The position numbers and the translations under genes were made by a program. DNA of 64,000 nucleotides from Catenulispora sp. MAP5-51 (GTDB lineage Bacteria; Actinomycetota; Actinomycetes; Streptomycetales; Catenulisporaceae): NCBI RefSeq assembly GCF_041261205.1, contig NZ_JBGCCH010000036.1, positions 33,408-97,407 of the forward strand, given 5' to 3'. The notes below the pieces were generated by a model. It had not been told where the DNA came from, made no database searches, and worked only from the letters and a program-made list of their open reading frames with translations. Positions 24,924 to 33,382 of this stretch are shown piece by piece (the first letter of the stretch is position 1; every line of letters begins with the position of its first letter).

Positions 24924-25478
24924 GTGAACACCACCTCGAAGCGCATCGGGATCGCCGCGGCCGTCGCCGCCGTGGCTGTGGGGGGCTTGACCGTCGCGAG
25001 CGGCACCGCGAGCGCGACGACAACCGACCGGCCCCACGGCCTCGACAACGCCAAGGTCAGGGCCAACGAGGCCGTCGTCGAAGCCTTCATGCGCGACGTC
25101 CTCGACAACCACCGCGGCGATCACGCCGCCGCCTACTTCACCCCGACCATGGCCTGGCACGGCGGCAGCGTCGGCACCGTGTCCGGCGCCGGCAACGTCG
25201 CCGGGCTGATGACCGCCGTGGTGACCTCGATCCCGGACCTGCGCGCCGCCCAGCAGGACATCGTCGCCCAGGGCGACGAGGTGGTGGTCCGCCTGGTCGT
25301 CACCGGCACCCAGACCGGCCCGATCCTGAACATCCCCGCCAGCGGCAAGCCGGTGCGCTGGGACGCGATCGACGTGTACCGCCTGGCCGGCGGCAAGATC
25401 GCCGAAGAGTGGGCCGGCGAGGACTTCACCGCCTTCCTGAACGACACCGGGACCTACAAGGCCCCCTGGATCCAGTGA
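24924..25478 (+). CDS. Secreted SnoaL-like (NTF2-fold) protein
   Basis: A 184-residue protein with a Sec signal (KRIGIAAAVAAVAVGGLTVA, cleavage probably after ASA near 34), followed by an NTF2-like domain: VVEAFMRDVLDN, YFTPTMAWHGG, GPILNIPASGKPV and IDVYRLAGGKIAEEW. These are the hallmarks of SnoaL-like ester cyclase or aldol-type folds. The start is GTG with AAGGGGAGAACACC in front. Export is unusual for this fold, which is mostly cytosolic. It is part of the MarR-controlled group. No catalytic role can be fixed. Confidence 0.85.
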   Translation: MNTTSKRIGIAAAVAAVAVGGLTVASGTASATTTDRPHGLDNAKVRANEAVVEAFMRDVLDNHRGDHAAAYFTPTMAWHGGSVGTVSGAGNVAGLMTAVVTSIPDLRAAQQDIVAQGDEVVVRLVVTGTQTGPILNIPASGKPVRWDAIDVYRLAGGKIAEEWAGEDFTAFLNDTGTYKAPWIQ

Positions 25479-25540
25479 CTTCGCTGACGACGCCAGACCC
25501 GAAACCCGTACCCACCCACACAGAGAAGGAGACAACCGTC

Positions 25541-25957
25541 ATGCATGAGAACGAGAAGATCATCCGCGCCGCCTACCAGGTCGCCGAGGACCAGGACGTC
25601 GCCGGCTGGGTCGCCGCCTTCACCGAGGACGGCACCTTCACCGACGAGTCCATCCCCTACACCTACCAGGGCCCGCAGGAGCTGGGCCTGACCGTCGAGG
25701 TCTACGCCAAGGCGTTCCCCGACATGCACCGCGAGCTGGAGAAGTTCTACGTCGTCGACAACATGGTGATCGTGCAGCTGCGGTTGCAGGGCACCCACAC
25801 CGGCCCGCTGGAGCTGCCGACCGGCACCGTCCCGCCGACCGGCAAGCGGATGGACGCCCCGTGCTGCGACGTCTTCGAGCTCGTCGACGGCAAGATCAAG
25901 CGGTTCGACTGCTACGCCGAGGGCTCGGTCATCGCCAAGCAGCTCGGGCTCGCCTGA
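25541..25957 (+). CDS. SnoaL-like (NTF2-fold) protein
   Basis: A 138-residue cytosolic NTF2-like protein (IIRAAYQVAEDQDVAGW, AFTEDGTFTDESIPYTYQG, DMHRELEKFYVVDNMV, THTGPLELPTG, DVFELVDGKIKRFDCY). It resembles ketosteroid-isomerase/SnoaL-like proteins from stress operons. It follows the exported homologue by 62 bases with RBS AGAAGGAGACAACCGTC and is presumably cotranscribed. Confidence 0.87.
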   Translation: MHENEKIIRAAYQVAEDQDVAGWVAAFTEDGTFTDESIPYTYQGPQELGLTVEVYAKAFPDMHRELEKFYVVDNMVIVQLRLQGTHTGPLELPTGTVPPTGKRMDAPCCDVFELVDGKIKRFDCYAEGSVIAKQLGLA

Positions 25958-26029
25958 CACCCGCTGACCAGAGCACGGCACAAAGTGCCCATACTCCGCC
26001 GCACCATGCCCGGAAAGGCAACCAGGACC

Positions 26030-26194
26030 ATGTCCGTGCTCGACTCCGCCACGAACCGACGCTCGTTCCTGACCCGATCCGCGACGCTCGCGGCCGCCCC
26101 GGCGCCCGCATTCGCCCAGCGCCGGCCTCAGCCCACCAGGCCGGCGCACATTCGTCGGCGTGGATCTCCGCTCCGTCTGGTGGGGATCCACGCC
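26030..26194 (+). pseudogene. Orphan Tat signal-peptide remnant
   Basis: ATG 26030, after GGAAAGGCAACCAGGACC, encodes TNRRSFLTRSATLAAAPAP and AFAQ, a clear twin-arginine signal with an AxA cleavage site. The sequence then becomes Arg/Pro-rich and runs into the end of the convergent LAL gene. The mature protein is missing, so a 5' fragment of an exported protein gene has been cut off, most likely by recombination at about 26130. Confidence 0.5.
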
Positions 26195-28951
26195 TCACCG
26201 CGTGAGCGGCAGGTCCCGGAGCTGTCGCCGCGAGGTGATCTCGAGCTTCTTGAAGATGCTGCGCAGATGCGCGTCGATCGTCCGCGGGCTCAGGAACAGC
26301 TGCGCTCCCACCTCCTTCGACGTGGCGCCGGTGGCGACCAGCTTGGCGATCTGGAACTCCTGGGCCGTGAGCCGGCCGGCGCCGTGCCCGCCGGGCCCGG
26401 ATGGCCGAGTCTCGACGCGCTCTCCCAGCGCGCTCAGCTCACGTGCCGCGCGCGTCGCGAACCCGTCCGCTCCGATCGCGGTCAGCATCTCGTGGGCTTC
26501 CCGCAGGTTGGTCCGGGCGGCCTGGCGGTGGCCGGCCCGCCGTAGCCACTCGCCGTACAGGAGCCGGGTTCGTGCGGTGTGCAAGCGGCCTTCGCTGTGC
26601 TCGAAGTTGTCGATCGCGGCGCGGTAGAGGCCGTCGGCGGCCGGGCCTTCGGCGATGAGGGCCCGGCAGCGCAGTTCCACTCCTGCGGCCCACTCGGTGC
26701 GGTTCGCTCCCGTTCGCTCCGTGAGCGTCTTCACCATGGGTACCGCGAGTTCCCGGCGGCCCGACCGGACGGCGGCTTCCACGAATTCGTGCGGTGTGCA
26801 GGAGTGGAAGCCCATCTCGTCGAGCTCGGCCGATGGTCGGCAGGCCTCCAGCGCTTCCTGGTACCGGCCGCGGCTGTTGAAGAACACCGCCTGGGCGAAC
26901 TCGATAGCGGTGACGAGCCGTCCCTCGCCGCGTTCGACGGCGCCGCGGCGGGCCTTCTCGGCGAGTACGGCCGTCCGGCTGTCCCCGCGCCACGCGGCGA
27001 GGGTGATCTCGACGTACTCCATTCCAGGCGCGCCGATCTCAGCGGCGATGGCGCAGGCCTCGGCGACGTTCGCGGTGGCGTCGTCGAACCGGCCGGCGTG
27101 GATGTCGGTGAGCGCGAGGTAGCTCAGGGACACCGGAAGCGCCGCCACCGTACCGGTCGAGCGGGAGGACCGGACCTGGCGGTCGGCCAGGGTGCGCCAG
27201 GCCGTGTCCTCGAACAAGTCCATCGCGGCGCTGCAGGCCAGCCAGACCTCCCCCGGCGAGAACGCGTCGTCGTCCTCTTCCTTCACATAGAGGTCGACCA
27301 CCTGGCGCAGGAGCGGTGCGGCTTCCAGGAATCCCGATCTGACCTGCGTCGTCAGGCCGTCTAGCAGGAGGTCGACCGGTCTGGTCGGCGACGGCGCGGG
27401 GAGCACCGTGCGAGCCCGGTCGGCCGTCTGGAGCAGGCGGGGGCCTTCGGTGAACCGGCCGACGAAGACGGCGCCGGCCAAAGCCTCCAGGAAGATGTCC
27501 CGGGCGGCGGCCTCGTCCAGGCCCATGGTCAGGTTCGCGGCGTGTTCGAGCCGTGCGACCGCTTCGTCGCTGCGGGCCTGGTCGAAGGCGATCCTCGCAC
27601 GCAGCGTGGCGCCGCGTGCGTGGCTCGAGGCGTCGCAGGGCCCCGCGTCGGCGACGGCCAGGAGCTCCAGCGCCCGGTCACCGGCGCCGGCGTCCCGCTT
27701 CGCGCACGCCGCCGCGAGCGCTCGCTCGGCCCGCCGCGCCGGGTCGGGAGTCAGCTGGGTCGCCGCTTCCAGGAACGCCGCCGCGGCGGCGATGCCGCCC
27801 CGCGCCCGGGCCCGGCCGGCCGAGAGTTCGAGCGCGTCGGCCACTCCGGCGTCCGGGCCGCAGGCGGCCTGGGCGCGGTGCCAGGCCCGGCGGTCCGGCT
27901 CCTCGCCGTCGTCCATGGCCTGGGCCAGCGCGCCGTGCACGGCCCGGCGGTCGGACAGCGAGGCGTCGCGGTAGATCACCGACCGGACCAGCGGGTGCCG
28001 GAAACGCACCCAGAGCCCGAAGGCGATCAGGCCGGTCTCCTCCGCGGGGGTCGCCGCGGTCGAGCCGATGCCCAGCCGCTCGGCCGCGCGCCATAACAGG
28101 ACGCTGTCTCCGGTCGTCTCCGCGGCGGCCGCGAGCAGCAGGAGCCGGGTGTCCGGCGGCAGTCCCCGAAGGCGGGACCGGAAGCTGGCCTCCACCTTGC
28201 CCGAGACCGGGACCGCGTCGGGCGCGGCGAACCCGCCGGCCAGGTCCGCGCTGCGCGGGAGCTCCAGCAGGGCCAAGGGGTTGCCGCGGGACTCGCCGAG
28301 GATGCGGTCCCGTACCCGGTCGTCCAGCGGCGCCCGGATCCGCGATCTCAGGAGGCTGAGGGCGTCGGGCTCCGGCAGCCCGTCGAGCCGGAGTTCGGGC
28401 AGTCCCGCCAGCTCCCACTGGACTTCGGGTTCGCGGATGGCGAAAAGAAGCGCCACCCGCTCGTTCTGGACTCGCCGTGCGACGAACGCGAGCGTCCGCG
28501 CCGATGCCTGGTCCAGCCACTGCGCGTCGTCGACGACGCACAGCAAGGGCTGCTTCGTCGACGCCTCCGCCAGCAGCCCGAGCACGGCTAGGCCTGCCCG
28601 GAAGCGGTCCGGAACACCCTCGCCTCCCATCCCGAACGCGGTGCTCAGGGCATCGCGCTGAGGCGCGGCAAGCTTCCCGAAACCGTCCAGGACAGGGGAG
28701 CACAGCTGGTGCAGGGCGGCGAAGGCGAGCTCGGTTTCGAACTCCACGCCGCTGACCCGCAGGATCCGCACGTCGTCAACGGTGAGAACGGACTCCAGCA
28801 GGGCGGTCTTGCCGATGCCCGCCTCGCCGCGCACGACGAGCGCCCCGCCCCGGCCCGCTCGCAGCTCGGTCACGAGCCGGTTGAGGGCAGCGGACTCCGC
28901 CCGCCGTCCGACGAGATCCGAGCCTTGGGCTGGTGCGGGACGATCTTTCAT
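26195..28951 (-). CDS. LAL-family LuxR regulator, copy 2
   Basis: A regulator of 918 residues, the same length as the LAL at 13582. It has DLVGRRAESAALNRLV, Walker A GEAGIGKTALLES (near 40), Walker B LLCVVDDAQWLDQ, a helical TPR-like centre and a LuxR HTH (LTAQEFQIAKLVATGATSKE...TIDAHLRSIFKKLEI). ATG 28951 was chosen because MKDRPAPAQGSDLVGRR begins the conserved part; the frame is open another 57 codons upstream. It is divergent from a quinone-reductase/alcohol-dehydrogenase gene, the likely target. Confidence 0.9.
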   Translation of the reverse strand: MKDRPAPAQGSDLVGRRAESAALNRLVTELRAGRGGALVVRGEAGIGKTALLESVLTVDDVRILRVSGVEFETELAFAALHQLCSPVLDGFGKLAAPQRDALSTAFGMGGEGVPDRFRAGLAVLGLLAEASTKQPLLCVVDDAQWLDQASARTLAFVARRVQNERVALLFAIREPEVQWELAGLPELRLDGLPEPDALSLLRSRIRAPLDDRVRDRILGESRGNPLALLELPRSADLAGGFAAPDAVPVSGKVEASFRSRLRGLPPDTRLLLLAAAAETTGDSVLLWRAAERLGIGSTAATPAEETGLIAFGLWVRFRHPLVRSVIYRDASLSDRRAVHGALAQAMDDGEEPDRRAWHRAQAACGPDAGVADALELSAGRARARGGIAAAAAFLEAATQLTPDPARRAERALAAACAKRDAGAGDRALELLAVADAGPCDASSHARGATLRARIAFDQARSDEAVARLEHAANLTMGLDEAAARDIFLEALAGAVFVGRFTEGPRLLQTADRARTVLPAPSPTRPVDLLLDGLTTQVRSGFLEAAPLLRQVVDLYVKEEDDDAFSPGEVWLACSAAMDLFEDTAWRTLADRQVRSSRSTGTVAALPVSLSYLALTDIHAGRFDDATANVAEACAIAAEIGAPGMEYVEITLAAWRGDSRTAVLAEKARRGAVERGEGRLVTAIEFAQAVFFNSRGRYQEALEACRPSAELDEMGFHSCTPHEFVEAAVRSGRRELAVPMVKTLTERTGANRTEWAAGVELRCRALIAEGPAADGLYRAAIDNFEHSEGRLHTARTRLLYGEWLRRAGHRQAARTNLREAHEMLTAIGADGFATRAARELSALGERVETRPSGPGGHGAGRLTAQEFQIAKLVATGATSKEVGAQLFLSPRTIDAHLRSIFKKLEITSRRQLRDLPLTR

Positions 28952-29003
28952 GTGCGCAGCTTCCCCATCGTGCGCGCCGCCTGAGTGCTGCGACGGCGAG
29001 ATG

Positions 29004-29020
29004 GTTGATGAATTCTCAAC
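29004..29020. promoter_or_regulatory. Inverted repeat in the LAL/dehydrogenase divergent region
   Basis: GTTGATGAATTCTCAAC has perfect 5-bp outer arms. Outer arms GTTGA/TCAAC are shared with the element at 10030-10043 before the LLM oxidoreductase gene. Confidence 0.45.
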
Positions 29021-29231
29021 AATAGCGCGGGCGGGCGAGGTGGTGCCCGGTGCGCGAGCCGCGTCCCGCACCGAGAACATACCAAATACTGACCACTTGG
29101 CCGATTGCCTAGTCCGCGGCATCGGCGAAGCTAGGCGATCTTCACCGATGCGGATCTCCGCATCCGGCGGAAGGCTTGAGGGCCGGTGGCATCCGACCGG
29201 TGCGACCGCGGCCGACGCAGGAGGTCACCTC

Positions 29232-30182
29232 ATGAAGGCGCTTGTCGCGCGCGACTATGGTCCCCTGGAGGACCTGGTGGTCGAAGAGATGCCCGTCCCG
29301 GTCCCGGGGCCCGGACAGCTGCTGGTCCGCACCGAGGCCGCCGCGCTGAACCCGGCGGACACGGCCTTGATTACCGGCGCGATGCGGGATGTGCTCCCGG
29401 TCGGGCACCCATTCATCCCCGGGGTCGACACCGCCGGCATCGTGGTCGCGGTGGGCGAGGGCGTCACCCGGTTCGCGGTCGGCGACCCGGTCCTGGCCTG
29501 GAACGGCATCCCGTCGGGAACGCTCGCCGAGTTCGCGATCGTCGGCGACGGGCCGGGGACCGGACACCGTCCCGCCGCGCTTGACCCGGTCCGGGCCGCG
29601 GCGCTGCCGACCGCCACGCTCACCGGCGCCGCGCTGCTGGACGCCGCCGAGGTCAAGCCGGGCGGAACCCTCTTGATCGTCGGCGCGTCCGGCGGCATCG
29701 GATCGTTCCTGGTGCAGATGGCAGTCCAAGCCGGCGTGCGGGTCCTGGCGACCGGCCGGGCAGAAGACGAGGAATACCTGCGGGGCCTCGGTGCGCACGA
29801 GTTCATCGACTATCGGGACGCCGCCGTGGCGGCCCAGACTCGGCGGCTGGTGCCCGGCGGCGTCGACGCGGTGATCGATCTGGCGCTGGCCGGACCGGCG
29901 CTGGCGGGCTCGGCCGCGGCGGTGCGGTCCGGCGGTCTGGTGGTGTCGCCCAAAGGCGGCCCGGATCTGTTCGACGGGGGAGTCACCGGCGTCTATACCG
30001 GCGTCACCCGGCCCGAAGGCCGGCTCGAAGGATTCGCGACGCAGGCCGCCGAAGGCCGGCTGCAAGTGCCGATCGCGGCCGAGTACCCGTTCGCCGACGT
30101 GCGGCAGGCGGTCATCGATTTCCCCCGGCGGCACCTGCTCGGCAAGGCGATCGTCGTGTTCCCGCCGATCGAAGCGGAGTGA
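29232..30182 (+). CDS. Zinc-independent alcohol dehydrogenase / NADPH:quinone reductase (MDR)
   Basis: A 316-residue medium-chain dehydrogenase. The GroES-like N-terminal domain (MKALVARDYGPLEDLVVEEM; LVRTEAAALNPAD; PFIPGVDTAGIVVAVGEGV) lacks the zinc-ligand Cys and His of true alcohol dehydrogenases. The Rossmann domain has LLIVGASGGIGSFLVQMA. This fits quinone oxidoreductase/enoyl reductase relatives. RBS GCAGGAGGTCACCTC is near ideal. It is divergent from LAL copy 2. Confidence 0.9.
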   Translation: MKALVARDYGPLEDLVVEEMPVPVPGPGQLLVRTEAAALNPADTALITGAMRDVLPVGHPFIPGVDTAGIVVAVGEGVTRFAVGDPVLAWNGIPSGTLAEFAIVGDGPGTGHRPAALDPVRAAALPTATLTGAALLDAAEVKPGGTLLIVGASGGIGSFLVQMAVQAGVRVLATGRAEDEEYLRGLGAHEFIDYRDAAVAAQTRRLVPGGVDAVIDLALAGPALAGSAAAVRSGGLVVSPKGGPDLFDGGVTGVYTGVTRPEGRLEGFATQAAEGRLQVPIAAEYPFADVRQAVIDFPRRHLLGKAIVVFPPIEAE

Positions 30183-30225
30183 TGCGGCCACTATGTCCCG
30201 CCGCCCGGAGAGGCAGTGCCGCGGC

Positions 30226-30546
30226 CTAGGCAGCTCCGGCGCCAACGCTGGCGCTGGCGCCGCCTCCGCCGGAGCCCTTGTCGTGCTCCCGGTAGAGCAC
30301 CAGGTGCTCGTGGTAGAGGACGCCGTCGCGGACATCGCCAGTAGCGGTGAAGCCCGTGTCGTCCTGGTAGTCGATGTGGTCGCCCCGGACCGTGTACGAG
30401 CCGGTGTAGGCACTCGGGCGATCGCCGCGAGCCTCGTCGTAGCGTCCGTCCGCGCGCAGTTCCTGCCGGATGTAGCCGTCTTCGGTCACCCACATTCCAA
30501 CGAAGGGGTGCCGGTCCGGTCCGGGTTCTCTGGTGTCGCCATTCAT
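30226..30546 (-). CDS. Atu4866-domain small protein
   Basis: A 106-residue protein with the signature of the Atu4866 beta-barrel family: HPFVGMWVTEDGYIRQEL, GRYDEARGDRPSAYTGSYTV and GDHIDYQDDTGFTATGDV. The family is about 80 residues and of unknown function, often near oxidoreductases and SnoaL-like proteins. The C-terminal 18 residues (GSGGGGASASVGAGAA) are low complexity and lie outside the domain. Start ATG 30546 gives MNGDTREPGPDRHPF; a longer frame upstream has no family similarity. It converges with the quinone-reductase gene. Confidence 0.75.
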   Translation of the reverse strand: MNGDTREPGPDRHPFVGMWVTEDGYIRQELRADGRYDEARGDRPSAYTGSYTVRGDHIDYQDDTGFTATGDVRDGVLYHEHLVLYREHDKGSGGGGASASVGAGAA

Positions 30547-30779
30547 GAAGCCACCATCATCCCGACGCCGCCGGGCGACCAGGCCGCGTCTTCCCCAGGT
30601 GTGGCACACCCAGGAAGACCGTGTCCTGGCTTCCGAGCTGAGGCTGAGCTCAGGATGACGCATGGCTGATCTCGAACTGCTCGTCGTGGTCCTGGCCTCG
30701 GTGCTGCTGAGGAGCAGAGCCTGAGGAAGGCCGTTCTGCTTCAGCGCCACCCCGCCGCGACGGCTCAGGCCGCTGGCGA
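30547..30779. other. Intergenic gap with no supported gene
   Basis: A 20-codon frame at 30662 (MADLELLVVVLASVLLRSRA) is too short to support and lacks a good ribosome site. Confidence 0.3.
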
Positions 30780-31661
30780 TCAGACCTCTGACAGGGTGTC
30801 CGCCGACTGATCGGTCGCGGGCTTCCTCGCCGCGGCCTGCTTCGATCCCGCGGCCATGATCCGCAGCGTCTCGAAGGCGGCGGCGGTTGGGCTGGCCGGT
30901 TCGGCCTGGTACACGACCAGTTGTTGATGAGGGGCGCCGTTGACGGTGAAGGATGCGAACTTGATATGCAGGTCTCCGACCGAGGGATGCTTCAGGTGCT
31001 TGCCTTCTTGGGACTTGCCCTTGACCTCGTGCATCTGCCAGAGCTGAGCGAATTCCTCGCTCTGGGCAGACAGTTCAGCCACGACTTCCGCAATGCGGGT
31101 TGATTGCGGATCGTATCCGTAGGCCGACCTTATTTCGGCGACGCAGGAGTGCGCGGCACGTTCCCATTCTTGATAGAACTCGCGTCCCGCCGGATCGACG
31201 AAGACCATGCGGGCAAGATTGTCGAACTCCTCGAACCCGCTGTGCAGGGCTGTAGCCAGAGAGTTGCCCGCCATGATGTCGAGGGCCGGCCCGACGACGA
31301 AAGCCGGAGTGTCTTCCCAGCCGTCCATCAGCTGCAACAACTGCTGGCTGGCGCCCGTCTCGCCCCGGTCACGCGGGCGCTGTGAAGCGTGCAGACAAAG
31401 GCGGTTGAGGTGGTCCGTGGACTCCGCGTCGAGTTTGAGTGCCAGGGCCACCGCATCGAGCACCTGCGGGGACGGACTGTTCTCGCGTCCCTGCTCGAGT
31501 CTTATGTAGTAGTCGGAGCTGACACCGGCGAGCATTGCGACTTCTTCTCTGCGCAGTCCCGGCACCCGTCGCCGTCCGTGTTCGGGCAGACCGACGTCAT
31601 GCGGTTTCAAAGCCTCTCGGCGGGCTCTGAGGAAATCGCCCAATGGCGTCCCATAGCTCAT
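30780..31661 (-). CDS. MmyB-like XRE regulator, copy 1
   Basis: A 293-residue regulator with an N-terminal XRE helix-turn-helix (RRVPGLRREEVAMLAGVSSDYYIRLEQGR) and a C-terminal MmyB-like PAS-fold ligand domain (TPAFVVGPALDIMAGN, LARMVFVDPAGREFY, GDLHIKFASFTVNGAP). The family regulates adjacent short-chain dehydrogenase genes and is thought to sense lipophilic ligands. It is divergent from a second member at 31809 across 147 bases. The start is ATG 31661 (MSYGTPLGDFLRARR), with weak RBS complementarity. Confidence 0.9.
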   Translation of the reverse strand: MSYGTPLGDFLRARREALKPHDVGLPEHGRRRVPGLRREEVAMLAGVSSDYYIRLEQGRENSPSPQVLDAVALALKLDAESTDHLNRLCLHASQRPRDRGETGASQQLLQLMDGWEDTPAFVVGPALDIMAGNSLATALHSGFEEFDNLARMVFVDPAGREFYQEWERAAHSCVAEIRSAYGYDPQSTRIAEVVAELSAQSEEFAQLWQMHEVKGKSQEGKHLKHPSVGDLHIKFASFTVNGAPHQQLVVYQAEPASPTAAAFETLRIMAAGSKQAAARKPATDQSADTLSEV

Positions 31662-31741
31662 ACTGATAAAGGCTATACTATCTTCGGCCGTTGTGCAGTG
31701 GCCGTGCGGCGATAATCTCGTGATGTGGTAGCAGGTTACGC

Positions 31742-31766
31742 ACGGTGGGTGTAACGCACCCACCGT
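31742..31766. promoter_or_regulatory. Perfect inverted repeat between the MmyB pair
   Basis: ACGGTGGGTG and CACCCACCGT are perfect 10-bp arms with a 5-base spacer, 43 bases before the copy 2 start. It is the best candidate operator for one or both divergent XRE regulators. Confidence 0.6.
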
Positions 31767-31808
31767 AGGACGGTCTCTTGGCGGAGTTTTGCCTCTAGCC
31801 TCAGCAGT

Positions 31809-32672
31809 ATGTCCAATGATGCGCGTCATGATCCGGTGGAAGGTCTGGGTCAGTTCCTCCGGTCCCGCAGAGAACGCCTGGCTCCGGCTGATGCCGGTCT
31901 GCGCGGCCTGCCGGGTTTGTCCGGCCGCGGGCAGCGCAGGGTGCCCGGCTTGCGACGCGACGAGATCGCGATGCTCGCGGGTATCAGCGTCAGCTACTAC
32001 AGCCGACTTGAGCAGGGTCGCGAGCTCAGCCCTTCATCCCGGGTGCTGGACGCGATAGGCCGCGCGTTGCGTCTGGACCAAGCCGAGATGGGGACTCTGC
32101 GCAAACTTGGGCTGCCATCAGCTCGCCGTACCAGGCCGCCGGCCCGAGTCGAGCGCCTCCGCCCGCACTTGCGCCAGCTGATCGAAAGCTGGACCCGGAC
32201 GCCCGCCTACATCATCGGCCACGCCCAAGATCTGTTGGCCACCAACGCTCTGGCAGACATCCTCTACAGCGACTTCGCGCAGCCCGACAACGTGCTTCGC
32301 ATGCTCTTCCTGGACCCGGCCGCGAAGACCTTCTACCGGAACCCGGAGCGGATGAAGCGTCACGCGGTCGCCGACCTCCAGCGGGCCGCGGCGAACGCAC
32401 CCGATGATCTGCGCATTGTGGAACTCACGGGTGAGTTGTCGGTGCGCAGCAACGAATTCCGCTCTCTGTGGGCTCGCGAATATGTCGCGGTGCCGCCGTA
32501 CGACATCAAGCAGATATGCCATTCCGTCGTGGGAGACATGGAGCTGCGACACGAAGCCCTCGACATTCGCAACGCTCCCGGACAGCAGCTGATCATCCTT
32601 CAGTCCGAGCCGGGTTCCACCTCCGCCGACAGCTTGGCCCTGCTTGGTTCCCTCGGAGCGGGTCCGCTCTGA
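31809..32672 (+). CDS. MmyB-like XRE regulator, copy 2
   Basis: A 287-residue paralogue of the divergent gene: XRE domain (RRVPGLRRDEIAMLAGISVSYYSRLEQGR) and MmyB-like domain (TPAYIIGHAQDLLATN, VLRMLFLDPAAKTFY, GDMELRHEALDIRNAPGQQ). An SDR gene that such regulators typically control lies just downstream, but here it is internally deleted. A perfect 10-bp inverted repeat sits 43 bases upstream, suggesting autoregulation. Confidence 0.9.
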   Translation: MSNDARHDPVEGLGQFLRSRRERLAPADAGLRGLPGLSGRGQRRVPGLRRDEIAMLAGISVSYYSRLEQGRELSPSSRVLDAIGRALRLDQAEMGTLRKLGLPSARRTRPPARVERLRPHLRQLIESWTRTPAYIIGHAQDLLATNALADILYSDFAQPDNVLRMLFLDPAAKTFYRNPERMKRHAVADLQRAAANAPDDLRIVELTGELSVRSNEFRSLWAREYVAVPPYDIKQICHSVVGDMELRHEALDIRNAPGQQLIILQSEPGSTSADSLALLGSLGAGPL

Positions 32673-32902
32673 AGCTGTCTTCATCAGGCCAATAGTTATC
32701 AGAGTTTTGATACATGCCACAGCGCCGAGTCGCGTTGGCGGTGTGTTCGCCTGCCCCTGAGTGCGGCCCGATCCGCCTCGCCTCTCCTGGGAATGGGACT
32801 CCCAGGAAGAGCGCGGCCTTCATAGCTCCGTGGCCGACGGCCAGACTCGAGAACGTCAGAGGGAAATACCCGAAGAGGGCAGCCAAGAAAGCAGGTTCTC
32901 CC

Positions 32903-33319
32903 ATGACCACCTGGTTTGTCACCGGTGCCGCTCGCGGAATCGGTGCCGAAATCGCCCGCGCCGCTTTGGCGGCCGGAAACAATGTCGTGGTCGCCGTGCG
33001 CGATCCGGATCGGGCGCCGGCCGATCTGTCGGACTCCCACCGGGTCTCGACGGTCGCTCTGGACGTCACCGACCAGGACGGCGTTCCGCGGGCGGTCCAG
33101 GCCGCCGTGGACCGGTTCGGCGGAATCGACGTCCTGGTCAACAACGCCGGACGCGGTCTGCTCGGGGCGCTGGAGGAGATCACCGATGCCGAGGCCCGGT
33201 CGCTGTTCGACCTCAACGTCTTCGGCCTGATCAACGTCACCCGGGCCGTGCTGGCCGCCGTCCCGCGCCACGTCAACCTGACCGAGATCACCATCCTGCC
33301 GACAGCGCAGGCGATCTGA
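32903..33319 (+). pseudogene. Internally deleted short-chain dehydrogenase
   Basis: The open frame (138 residues) starts as a normal SDR: WFVTGAARGIGAEIARAALA, LDVTDQDGVPRAVQAAV, VLVNNAGRGLLGALEE and LFDLNVFGLINVTRAVLAAV. It then jumps to PRHVNLTEITILPTAQAI, the usual extreme C-terminus of YdfG-type SDRs. The Ser-Tyr-Lys catalytic segment and about 90 residues are missing without loss of frame. It cannot be catalytically active as an SDR. ATG 32903; the weak AAAGCAGG lies ahead. The MmyB-like regulator upstream was probably its controller. Confidence 0.75.
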
Positions 33320-33331
33320 GAGACACCCGTA

Positions 33332-33360
33332 GCCGGCGCCCGCGTTTCGCGGGCGCCGGC
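33332..33360. terminator. Bidirectional terminator
   Basis: GCCGGCGCCCGCG and CGCGGGCGCCGGC form a perfect 13-bp stem with a TTT loop, placed between the SDR remnant and the convergent GH78 gene. Confidence 0.75.
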
Positions 33361-33382
33361 TCAGTTCGTCACCACGTCCGCG

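Noticed and set aside
30662..30724. 20-codon small membrane peptide
   Set aside because: No ribosome site, no conservation evidence and it overlaps untranslated DNA between convergent genes.
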